From Siniperca chuatsi (Eukaryota > Chordata > Actinopteri > Centrarchiformes > Sinipercidae), in assembly GCF_020085105.1 (NCBI RefSeq), contig NC_058063.1, positions 17,764,262 to 17,828,261 of the forward strand: a DNA stretch of 64,000 bases, in the 5' to 3' direction. Below the pieces are notes generated by a model. That model ran no database searches and was not told the DNA's origin. It saw only the letters and a list, made by a program, of their open reading frames with translations. Positions 1 through 18,848 of this stretch are shown here, in pieces (position 1 is the stretch's first letter; every line of letters starts with the position of its first letter). Made by a program: the position numbers and the translations under genes.

Positions 1-69
1 CGAGGAAGTGGAAAAATAAATTCCAAACATGACATTTTAGAGACTTTGTATTTTATTGTAGCTACTTAA

Positions 70-446
70 ATGAATAGTTAAACATTTTGGGTTAGTATGC
101 TTATTCGCTTTCGTGCAGAGCGTTAGATGAGAAGATAGATACCACTCTCATGTCTGTACTCTAAAAGTGAAGCTACAGCCTGTAGCTGGTTAGCTTAGCT
201 TAGCATGAAGACTAAAAAGAAGGGGAAACAGCTAGCCTGGCTCTGACCTAAGGTAACAAAATCCACCTACCAGCACCTCTAAAGCTCACTAATTAACATG
301 TTATATGTTGTTACCTTTGGACAGATCCCCTGTTACCAGTCTTTATGCTAAGCTAAGCTAACAGGCTGCTTGCAGTAGCTTCTAACTCTCAGCAAGAAAG
401 CGAATATGTGTATTTCCCAAACTGTGGAACTACTGTATTTCTCTAA
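70..446. repeat. Foldback (palindromic) MITE, copy 1
   Basis: The two halves are inverted copies of each other. The left arm has CATTTTGGG, then a GCGTTAGATGAGAAGATAGA-type segment and GGTTAGCTTAGCTTAGCAT. The right arm has ATGCTAAGCTAAGCTAACAG, a TCTAACTCTCAGCAAGAAAG segment and CCCAAACTGTGGAAC. A TTAA lies at the left edge (66-69); the right edge is eroded. A second copy is at 21,029-21,433. I recognise it as a common teleost non-autonomous DNA element. No coding capacity is seen. Confidence 0.75.
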
Positions 447-2276
447 AACAATATTTCAGAGTGGAAGCATGATATTACAGAGCTTAGAGATATCCAACTG
501 GGAGCTGTACAGCAGAGCAGATCTACCACCTGGCTGACATCTGGTGAATCTGGTTGGCAGCCCATAAGGAGGAGCTGCACACTCACAGGAGACTTCATCC
601 ACACCTACCCACGCAGACCTTAACACTTCTGAACTGTCTGATCCATGACATCCACTTGGGAACATTTAAAAGTGTTTCAGCAGAAAGCACTCGTGATGAT
701 ACAGCAAGCAGAGAAAGGAAAACAGACTTTTAAAACGCTTGTGGGATAAAACACAAGCATCAGGGAGAACTCAGGCTTTTTTTTTTTATTCCTGGAAGGG
801 TTTTTGCAGATCGATCTTTTCTGTCTGGCAACATTTCACTCATGTCAGTAAGGAATAATGCAATGTGTATAGCCGTGGAAATTGACTGTCATTTGAATGA
901 TTTTCAATCAAGTCTCAAAACATTATGATCACCTTTGTCAAAGCTTTTTGTAAGGAGAAGGGTGTGTCGCATTGACTGGAAGTGTTTCTCATTAACACAT
1001 TCACACCTTTCTTATATGACAACTCGGTGTAAAATCTCACCTTTTCCCCTACTGATACATTCATGTAAAAATAAGATAACACAAGCAGAACTCTTTGGAG
1101 ACATGTAAAATGAAGGCATACAGTGTGAGAAAATGAAGCACATACAGTTTCCTCAGATCTACAGAGGTCTGTAATTATTAACTGCAGGGAGAAAGGCATT
1201 AAATGAATTCATTTAAAAAAGAAATATAGCAAGGATCAACATAGGCATGTGTATCAGATTAAGGGGGTTGAAAAATGAAATGCTAATCAAATCATATTTC
1301 TTTTCTATGAAAAGAAAAAAAAGCTTAAACAAGAATTCTGCAAAAAAAAGGTGTATAGAAATATAGATCTACACCAAACCACCTGGTACTTAAGGTAGAT
1401 ATGGTAGTGTACATTTAATTGCTAACAATGCTAAAAGTCTCTCTGTTCCTTGTCAGCAATATATAGGTTGATGTGACTCACAAAAACATAAAACAAATTA
1501 ATATATTTTGGTCCAGTGCTAATCTCATAAGAATATGTAGTTTGAATGGGAATCTACCGGTAGATTACTGGTGTTATCAGTCAAGCAGACATTTCTCCTC
1601 TCCAACTCACATGATTTTTGATGTTCCTTGAAAACACCTTTACAGTAAATGGCATTTTCTATGTTTTGCCCTGCTGCATGTATGTCTGCATGGTCTACAA
1701 GCCAATGTAACCGTACGATTCATTGTCTCTGATTTTCCTTGGCATATAGAGAAATGTCATTAACTGGCCTGACATCTTGAGCGAACATTAATGTATCAGT
1801 TAAAGAAATGCCTACTTAAAAGGTTAATTCACATAGAAACACATAGGGCAGAAAATGGCAATTTAAACCCTAAGTATGTTAGGCAAACCTTAAACAGTAA
1901 TGTCATAACAGGTGTTATGTCTTGTTTTGGTGATGGCAAACACCTGCTGTGACCTCGCCGCTTGTCTCATTACCATAGCAGTGGTTTATTGTCCAACGTG
2001 ATACACTTTGGATCTACTCTTTTATCCCATTTACACTCGTCATTTCATGTGTCAGGGATCAGACAAATGTTACAACAGCATGTTACACCTTCTGTATGAT
2101 CATGTGTGTTGAAATCACTGGAGCCACTTTCTGCCTGTTGCTAATGAGACAGTGGGGGACGACTGCTAAATTCAGTGTAATTTCAGCTGCCATTATCACA
2201 GGGACAGACACTGTGAGCTACTACCTTCACAGACTGCTTATTGACAGAGTTACACTAGGAAGGAATGAAGATTACA
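447..2276. other. Non-coding stretch, nothing recognised
   Basis: AT-rich sequence with scattered short open frames that lack splice context or protein-family motifs. No gene, RNA gene or clear repeat boundary was seen. Confidence 0.5.
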
Positions 2277-2706
2277 TACACTCAGTGGCCAGTTTATTAG
2301 GTACGGCTAGCTAAAATGAATGCAGTCTAATACAGCTGTCCTCTAATAAATCCTACCTTCAAGATTATAATGTTCGGTTTTTGTTTGGACCCATTTTAGA
2401 GAGGTGTTGATTCAACTTCATGGTGATTGTGGAGGCTGTAGTTTATCATGCTGTTAAAGTAGGTTGCATCATACTGAGGGGGTTATAATATTTTGTCCAA
2501 CACAATTATATCAACAAGGGTAACACAATACAATTCACCAGCACCACAAACTACAACCTCCAAAATGATCATTGAATCAACACCTCTCTAAAACAATTTC
2601 AACAAAAACTGAACATTATAACCTTCATGCAGGTAGGATTTATTGCCTTGTATTTGACTGTATTAGTTTTAGTAAGGGTTACTTAATACAATGGCAACTG
2701 AGTGTA
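2277..2706. repeat. Long palindromic MITE with TA-type ends
   Basis: It begins TACACTCAGTGGCCAGTTTA and ends with the inverse, CAACTGAGTGTA. Internal arms also pair: ATAAATCCTACCTTCA near 2,346 against GTAGGATTTATT near 2,633, and GAGAGGTGTTGATTCAA near 2,400 against TTGAATCAACACCTCTC near 2,573. The whole unit of about 430 bp can fold into one long hairpin. TA at both outer edges suggests a Tc1/mariner-like TA target, which is inference. No ORF is likely to be real. Confidence 0.75.
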
Positions 2707-4224
2707 TGTCTCTCCAAGACAGATGCATTCTTACCTAGAATGCATCTTAATCCACCTTCAAGGCATGAAGTTTCAAAGTGTAAGTTGCGTCTTTGAACTG
2801 CAGATTTCCCAAGTAACTATGGTGGTTACATCAACCTGTAGCATTTGAGTGTATTAAAATGAAAATAAAGGTTTGATGAGATATTACACTTGCGTACACA
2901 TATAAAAAAGGCATATAAACCACTTGCTCAGAACAAAATTTAACCTTGTAGTTTCCCCGTGCCTGTATCTGTGTTGGCTTGATTTAATGCCTGCCAATTG
3001 GACTACTTTCTTTGCATGATTATATTGTCCATATGCGTGCATTGTGGATAATGTGGTTCTTTTGTGAAGTCCGTGGTCTGGTCCCTCTCTGTTTGCTTTG
3101 CTTTCAAGAAATAAATTATCGCCGGCTTGTTTAGCACCCTTCCAAAGTCCCAAATGAGGCTCCATAGTTAAGGTGGACTTGGCTGTTAAGGTGCTTTCTG
3201 GCTCCAACATTCCTATTGGTCCACCTTAACAAATCCCCAGTTAAAGGCAGACAGGTAGGAAATGTTAAGCTAGTCCAACAAGTCCACCTCGGTCAGTTAA
3301 GCTGTACACTTTGTCTCTTCCTGCTTAAGGGGTCCATTAGGAACTGCATGGGTGACAATGTTTTGTTTGTTATAGTGTGGTATTTAGCAGAATGATAGTG
3401 GATATAACCATCTAGTCAATGTCATTGAGCTCACTGGAGGCCTAAATTGCTCCAAAGAGAAATAATGTGGTCTCTGGCAACAAAATCACAGCTCCAGGAA
3501 AGAAATCGGTCTTCCCTCATTATATTTAGGACCTCCAGGACTCCTCCATTGAGCTGTGATAGTGGAATGTGGAGCAAAATGTCAGCACAAGAGAAACACA
3601 ACTCTTGTTCAACAGGGAGGTTGAATCTAACAGTGCTGACTAAACTTTTTTCGAAAGATATGTGCTAGGATGATGTTGGACACCAACGTAAAAGTGATCG
3701 TTTCGTATGTGATCATGTAATTGCATATTGGAGGAGAGGAGAAGATTGAGAAGTAGTTGGAGGAGAGGTGAAGGAAGAGATAATGGGAGAAAGAAAGATT
3801 AAACAAGTCAAGAGTTTCATTGTATTTTGGTGAAGAACCAAAATGGATCCCCTTTCTAAGGCCTTTCAGGGAGGGATTTTCAGGCAAGAAGCCCAAACCA
3901 AAACTAAAGGAAATTAATCATGGGAGCCCTCGCAAGTAAATGAGCATCTGTGATCCTTCCTCTCTGAGAAATAAAAAGTAAACAGAAATGGGCACAACCC
4001 TTCAGCTATCCACCCACGTTCAAGGTGTTCTTCTCCACATTCTACCAGCCTTTTCATTGAAATTCCTCAAACATCCCCTTCTGTATCCAGTCTGAAGAAA
4101 CAACAACAGAGGGTTTCCAACAGTTTCAGTCAGAGGGCTGACACCTCAGTCCGTCAGCCACTCCCCTCTGTATCCTGCCTGGATCCCTCCCCTTTTCACC
4201 TTCAGTCCCAAGACTCTTCCCAGA
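2707..4224. other. 3' flank of rab39b, probable 3'UTR at the right end
   Basis: No coding signature on either strand. The part next to 4,224 should hold the rab39b 3'UTR on the minus strand; a convincing polyadenylation signal was not located. Short ORFs here have no family motifs. Confidence 0.4.
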
Positions 4225-12089
<7,865 letters not shown>

Positions 12090-13044
12090 CTATATTTTTT
12101 ATCCTAATATTTAGCAACTCTGGGCCAACTTGCAGGAACTTTTTATCTGGTGCATAATCAGCGGTGGATGGTAAGTAAGTAGGGGAGACCAGGGGCAATT
12201 GTAACGTCTCACATGCACATGGTCTGTAATGATGCCTCTCTGCCTGCCTACTTGTCAAATTTTTGCTGCCAAGACACATTTTTGAGGTATGAAAGCAATT
12301 TCTTTTCATCTACAGTATTTTCCTCAAACTTTATTAACCTTTAATGTCTATGAATTTAAATCTGTCTAGTTTTGATGACCACTCTGTTGTCTAACATTTG
12401 ATATCTTTGTCAAATGTTAGCTTCGTTGTTTCTAGCCAGCAGGGTAGCTTGTGTCCTGGGTGGTACGGTGCACCATCAAACTGGTGTCCAGGTTAGTAAA
12501 GACATCAAATTATCAATTAATCAATTATTTTTCTAATAATTTAAGAAAAGTGTTTTGTGTTCAGTTTAAATGTAACTTCAATCTTTCTGTAACATTGGGG
12601 ACTATACTGCTACTACTGAATTCAAACACAGAAGAGTCACAAGGGACAAACATATTAAAACAATACATATTTGTGGACTAACTTTCCCTTGATTCAGTTA
12701 CTGAAATATAATCTTTGATTGGCTATTTGCCCACACACCCCTCCCCTCTAACACACACAACTGGCTTACTGTGCTTCATTGTATTCATGCGTGATTCAAT
12801 TAAAATCACGCGATATAAGAGAAAATCCTCTTATGCTTTTCTCGTCACTTGATGCCGTCGATTGATGTCTTAATAAGCCAGCTTTTTGGATTATTTGGCT
12901 GTCGCCTAATGCCTTTTTTGATATGAGGCTTTGGCATTTGGAAGTGTGACCCTGCTGGTTTGTTTACTAATTCATACTATAGTAGCATTTTTCGGCATTT
13001 CTTATCCATGACACAACCCTACAAACATGTCTGAGTGACCCCAT

Positions 13045-13468
13045 TTAAGAAACTTTTTATTTAAGTACTGTACTTTGGTACAATTTTGAAGTTCTTGTAC
13101 TTTACTTGATTATTTCCATTTCATGCCTCCATTTCCATTTTACTCTGCCTTATTTCAGAAGGAAATATTGTACTTTTTACTCCACTACATTTATCTGACA
13201 ACTATAGTTACTTTGCAGATTAAGACTTTATTTACAAAACATATGATCGGCCTTTGAAAAGTATTGATTTGTTATAGAAAAGTTTGCTCCTACTACACTA
13301 AAATATTGTTTACATGTTAAAGCATCCAATAATGTAATATGCATAATAATATAACAATCTGAATGGTCATGCTGCATAATACTTGCTTAATGCTTTAAGT
13401 ATATATTGCTCATGATACTTTTGTATCTTTATGTAAGAAAAGGATTTGAATACTTCCTTCACCACTGG
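13045..13468 (+). repeat. CAGTGGTGGAA-ended dispersed repeat, copy 2 (5' truncated)
   Basis: It carries AAGTACTGTACTTTGGTAC, GGAAATATTGTACTTTTTAC, CTGCATAATAC and ends ACTTCCTTCACCACTG, matching the 3' terminal inverted repeat of the family. The 5' terminus is missing. Confidence 0.6.
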
Positions 13469-14091
13469 GTTTTGCACAGAATATGTTTCTTTACCTCATA
13501 GCAAAGACAAGCTAGCATTACCACATAAATCTCTGTCTGACAACTTTAAAATCAATTAAATAAATTTCTAAAACTCCCTTAAAATGTAACATTTAGATGA
13601 AAATTGCATGAAATTGAAATTGCAAGTAACTTCAAGGAGTCGAAACAAGTGAAATTGATCTTTAATACACCAAAGCCAAGCCTTATTTGTATGCTCCTAT
13701 CCTGCATTACATTAATGATTAACAATATATATCATAATATAACAATCTGAAAGGGGTCATTCTGCATAATGAGCACTTTTGGTGCTTTAAGTATAAGTTG
13801 CTCACACTACTTTTGTACTTTTACTTAAGTAAAGACTATGAATACTGGATTTGGCACAGAATAGGTTTCTTTACTTCACAGCAAAGAACAAACTAGCATT
13901 ACCACATAAATCTCTCGTTGTACTATCTTGACAATCAGTTAAATGAATTCCTAAAACTCCCTTAAAATGGTTACATTTGCTTGTAATAAGTAATTCTAAT
14001 GAGTTGAAGTGAAATTGACCTTTAATACAATAATGGCGAGCTGTAAATGTTACTTATATGTTCCTACCTGCCCTTACATGAATGATTAACA
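13330..14091 (+). repeat. Two-unit tandem duplication
   Basis: Unit A is about 13,330-13,722 and unit B about 13,723-14,091. Shared blocks in the same order include ATATAACAATCTGAA, TTTGCACAGAAT / TTGGCACAGAAT, GCATTACCACATAAATCTCT, AAAACTCCCTTAAAATG, GTGAAATTGA followed by CTTTAATAC, and ATGAATGATTAAC / ATTAATGATTAAC. The units have clearly diverged, so the duplication is not recent. It includes the 3' part of the adjacent dispersed repeat. Confidence 0.75.
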
Positions 14092-14545
14092 GGTTTAACT
14101 CTTGACTGACTTAAGGTAACCCTAATGTTGTGTTTAGTCCCTCTTCAACAGCTCAACAAACATTCTTAACATTGTTTTATCACCTTGATACTTTATGAAT
14201 GTTCCTATTTTTATGATGACAACAGAAAATTACACATTACTTCTGTTTGGCGCCTCAGAGCTGTAAAACACGGTTAAATAAAGTGAGTGTTCATATGCTC
14301 TATATCTGTGATTGGCGCTGTCATCGCTTTCTATAAATCCATATGAGTTTATGTTATTGGCGTTTAGTCTAACAAGGAGACCAAGGAAACATAATCGCTA
14401 TTATGTCTGTAAATGACTTTGGAAACATGAATTTGTTCATGCGCAACCCACATAACACATAAAACATGAAAAGGCTCATTTGTGTATTTTGTCACCTTTA
14501 TTTGCAAGTCACGTTAGGGAAAGTTAGTACTTCAATATTTTTCTA

Positions 14546-15017
14546 CAGTGGTGGAATGTAACTAAGAACATGTACTCAAGTACTGTACTTAAGTACTATT
14601 TGGACATACTTACACATATTTTAGTTGAGTATTTCCATTTTCTGCCACTTTATATTTCTGCTCCACCAAAATTCAGAGGCACATATTGAACTTCTCACTC
14701 CACTCCAAGATAAGGGGGGTAAATCACAAGCTAGCAGTGTATAAAGTAATTAAAATCAGCTCCACCTTTAGCAGCTGCAACATTAAAGTGATTTAAACAT
14801 GAATGCATCATTGTTATCGAATAATATAATATACATTATTCTGAAATGGGCCATTCTGCATGTGTACATTTACTTTTGGTACTTTTAGTATATTTGGATG
14901 CTAATGCTTTTGTACTTTTACAATTTTGAATGCACTTGTAACAGAGTAGCCTATTTCTGCACTGTAGTATTGCTACTTTTACTTAAGTACAAGATCTGAT
15001 TACTTCTTCCACCACTG
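14546..15017 (+). repeat. CAGTGGTGGAA-ended dispersed repeat, copy 3 (both ends kept)
   Basis: It begins CAGTGGTGGAATGTAACTAA and ends TTCTTCCACCACTG, giving an 11-bp terminal inverted repeat (CAGTGGTGGAA / TTCCACCACTG). Length is 472 bp. The flanking 8-mers do not match, so no target-site duplication remains. No ORF; a non-autonomous DNA element common in teleosts. Confidence 0.7.
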
Positions 15018-15889
15018 GTAATTTGGGAGATCCTTAAATGAAATAGAGATTTTCTACACGCTAGCTATTCCTTATATTGTACCTACTGTATATCTTTACA
15101 CTACAGCTACAGACCAGGCCATCAGGCGGGCAGGGAGCCAGACACATGCAGCCTCCCATCTCCCCCTCCGTGCCTCTGTAGAGTCGGGTTGCGTACCTCG
15201 GTCGGTATGCAAACATTAGTGGCCGAATCCCCGGTGAATAGCAGCCCTCTGGGCTCTCACACCGGATGCGTTACATGGCAATTTGGCGCACAGCATATCA
15301 CATATCCACCATTCACAGATGGATCTGTCTCCAGTCATATTTCAAATCTAAATATGTATTCATGTGGGGCTGTTATTGACTGGACTTTTTATCTCCTGTA
15401 GTAGGCGATCGCTGTTGTGTTTGTGGTGATTTTGTGACGTGTGATCTTTGTTAACAGGCTTTCCAAAACGTAAAAGGTTTATTTTTCAGAGTTTATGCTT
15501 ATTTGCATATCTTATGTAGAGTCTAATAAAGATTAGGATGGACTCCAGCCATACTCCATACTTATAAAACGTCTTTTAGCAGAGATTGCTTTTCCTGCAA
15601 GCTATTATTAGACCGGTGCACATCATGACTGAAAAATAGGTCTGATGCTTTCTTAAGGAACCACTTTAAGGCTTAATGACATGATAAATACCAGAAATAC
15701 ACACTGTAAATGCTAAAACCCAGCCTACTTGGAGTAGTGGAGTTCAGGCCAGAATGGTTGCTCTTCTTATGCTTTTTCCTTGCGCCGTTCAGGACCAGGC
15801 TGATGTGGGCTTCATGGCACCGACGAGTCTGGCTGGATCGATCCTCGGGACGCAGCAAAAAAAAACCGAAACTCCGACAAAGCCTCCGG

Positions 15890-16320
15890 GAGTCGATGTT
15901 TGCCTTAAAGCCCGTAAACAGAGGCTGGTGTACAGCAGTAGGCCCTGGAGTCCGGGCTGGTTTCCTTGTTAATGTCAGGCCCGATCAGAGTCAGAGCGGA
16001 AAGAAAAACGCATCCAGAGCAGGTGCAGTAAAAACAGGATCTTGCGCTTTCACCCGGAGCCACGAATAAACCACAAACAAGTCCCAGTTCTCTGTTTCGA
16101 CACCGTGAAACGTGGATGTTTATGAAGGCAGGATGCGCGCTGTCAGAGGGGAATCCCGCGGTCTCATTTCTGTGTTTGCTGTGTGTTTGTAGGGTTTCGC
16201 TGCTGATGAAATGGCAGCAGTAGCAGCAGCATCATATAGCCTGACTCATCCCGCATCAGTACCACTACCGTAAAGGACTGCGGAGAGGCGCAACACTGAA
16301 CGAAAACTACTATGGTCAAT
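15890..16320. promoter_or_regulatory. CpG-richer block, candidate distal promoter
   Basis: CG dinucleotides are denser here than in the surrounding AT-rich DNA (for example CCGGGAGTCGATG, GGATGCGCGCTGTCAG, CCCGCGGTCTC, GGAGAGGCGCAAC). No repeat family or coding exon is recognised. It could be a promoter or non-coding first exon for rab39b, about 4 kb upstream of its ATG, or an enhancer. The call rests on base composition only. Confidence 0.3.
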
Positions 16321-17915
16321 CTTAAATAGACATAGAAAAGAAAATAACAAACGATTCGTCTAAGGGAATAATAAGAATACTGTGGATTGTTTTATTATTA
16401 TTGTTATATTTTGTCAATATCAAAATGGTGGAATAAGAAGTAGAAAATCGTCCAGTATGATTTTGGGGACATGAAGGGCATGGATATGTTTCAATATCTT
16501 TAAGTAAGTAAATACAACGATAGAAGATGAAAAAGCAAACATCAGACACACAAACGCTGTAGTTTAGGAAAATAATATAATTTGTATTAAACTGTAGTGT
16601 TTGTTTTTCACGAATATGTTTACTTCAACAGTAGTAACGCTGCACACAGTTATTGCAACAAGAGGGAAGCTGCCCGGTGCGCTGTCCATGTGCGCACGCA
16701 TCATTGCGCAGGCACGGAACTGGACGAGCTGCACGGTGGGACGTGTAGTTTTTTTTTTTTTTCTTACACATGCAGCCCAGAGCAGTAATCCACATTCTGG
16801 GTGAACATAGAGCTTCAAAATGAATCTGTGAGACTCCACAGTTGGAGTTCCAAGAAACTTTTGTAGTTCAGGTAAGAGAGTGTCTTAATCTTTCTGGGGT
16901 TTTCATTATTGTTTCTATTCTTGAGTTTTTAATATCAGCAGACTCTGGAATGCAGAGACACATCGGATACAAAAGTAACATTGAAGCAACAAAATAGCCT
17001 CACCAGAAAGAACCAGGTCATCTCTCAGCTCAAGGCAGGAATCGAAAAACCAAACGTCAACCCTCATTTATCCTGTCTCAAGATATTGTAGAAGAAGTGC
17101 CCCCTTTTTTCCCATGTGGACACATTTCGAGTTATTAAAACAACGTTTTTCCAAAGGTATAACAGAAATCAGTTCTTGTAACCATCTTTGTTGTCTTTCA
17201 TTCTTTAAGAATCATTTTTTTTAATCTTTCTGTTTTGGGTCAAGATTGGGAGACTGCGAGTCACTGCAGGAAACTAAAAGTCAATCTTGGGCTCTATGAA
17301 CACTGGAAATGTCATTTTATTAAAGTGCAGACACTCAGTCAAGGGATACACCTGATCAGCAACAACGCTTATAGCTACACTTTAGAAGTTATGTTGTTCA
17401 CTTGGTATTTAAGCTGAAATCAGTCATTTTATTTGAATTAAAATATCTTTATTATATCTACCTGTATGGTGCAGTTTGGTGGAACACATATTACCATGGT
17501 TGGAGACGCTCTCTATACTCTGCTACTGAGAAATGTACCTGGTTTGTTGAGTCACATATGTCCTGTTTGCCCTCTGCGTCATCATTTCTGTAAATAACAT
17601 CTTCCTGTAGTTTGCATCAGTTGCAAACACCAAAAAAAATAAAATAAATCATGTGGCAAAAACTAAATTCTCCTAAATCACAAGGAAGAAAACTACACAG
17701 GGAAAGAAAAACCTGACCATTTCAACAAGCACAAACTTAATGAAATTCACATTATATTGTAAGGTACTAATATGCTCATATTGTAGGGTGTCCTCACTTG
17801 CCCTCACAAAACAATGAAGAAAGAAGAAACACAGACAAGGTGCATTACATTGAAGGATAAAAACACTAAAGGTTTATATAACTTTTTTCCACAGTGTGCT
17901 ATTTTGAGTTGCAGC

Positions 17916-17922
17916 CACATGA
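17916..17922 (-). promoter_or_regulatory. Candidate M-box upstream of rab38
   Basis: TCATGTG on the minus strand (CACATGA on plus), about 730 bases upstream of the rab38 start. This is the core of the MITF/TFE M-box. RAB38 acts in melanosome biogenesis and is expressed in pigment cells, so MITF control would fit, but a 7-bp match is expected by chance in sequence of this length. Confidence 0.25.
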
Positions 17923-17973
17923 TTCACTAATGCTTTCATTAAAATGCAGGTGCACCTAGCGGCCACTAGACTC

Positions 17974-17974
17974 A

Positions 17975-18012
<38 letters not shown>
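17974..18012. repeat. (CA)n microsatellite
   Basis: An uninterrupted CA dinucleotide run about 640 bases upstream of the rab38 start codon. It is likely length-polymorphic. Confidence 0.9.
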
Positions 18013-18016
<4 letters not shown>

Positions 18017-18649
18017 GGGGGGCGTGGTCGTCCAGGCAGCTCCTGCACAAACCGCTGACAGGCCTCTCACCGCAGTTTCTGATCTGGGGACCTGGCAGCG
18101 GACCAGACAGCAGAAGGAGATGTGCACACAAACCGCAGGCTAAACAGATAACAGCACTAAAGTTGTTTTCTTTCCCTTCTTTGACTTGGCCACGACAGCG
18201 TTTTACATGCAGCAAGTTCTTCTTCTTACTGCTGTAAACTTTAAAGTTTTGCGCGGAGCACATGCTGCGTTAACGATGATAAGGAAACCTGAACTACAGT
18301 ATTAGGCGACATGGCCGGCGGTTCCTGTGCGGGCTCGCTTTGTATCTGCAGGACTCAATAGTGAGTTTATAGCGACTTTTACTGTTTTTTAATACTGAGA
18401 GTCAAACATTTAAATAACATTTATATAGCCTAGCTCTTATAATATTACTAATGGGGTTCATAGTGCCTATTTAAGTGTCAGATATTACAAGTAGTACTCG
18501 GTGTTTCAGCTGTCTGCCTCCATGCATGACTTCAGACCGACTGTCTCTGGCCAAACCCTCCGCATTTTGCAACCCTTCTTCATGCGGAACCCATAATTGG
18601 AGACCTCACTCTGCCGTCCATTTAACGCGCGCTCTCCACCGGAGCAGAA

Positions 18650-18848
18650 ATGATGCAGCAGCACGAGCGCCTGCTCAAAGTTCTGGTCATCGGCGACCTT
18701 GGAGTCGGTAAAACGTCCATCATAAAGCGCTACGTGCACCAGGTCTTCTCCCAGCATTACCGCGCCACCATCGGAGTGGACTTCGCCCTCAAAGTGCTCA
18801 ACTGGGATCATAAGACGGTGGTGCGGCTGCAGCTGTGGGACATCGCCG
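18650..18848 (+). CDS. rab38: rab38 coding exon 1
   Basis: It encodes residues 1-66 plus one base, from MMQQHERLLKVLVIGDLGVG to LQLWDIA. The donor is GCCG|GTGCGT, a phase 1 intron at the glycine codon of WDIAG, a conserved position in Rab32/38 genes. A TG repeat lies just inside the intron (near 18,880). Confidence 0.93.

Noticed and set aside
15710..16069. 119-codon plus-strand open frame in the CpG-richer block
   Set aside because: No protein-family motif, no splice context, overlapping open frames in other phases; open by base composition.
17944..18263. Open frames on both strands with His-Thr or Cys-Val repeats
   Set aside because: They are produced by the CA microsatellite read in different frames.
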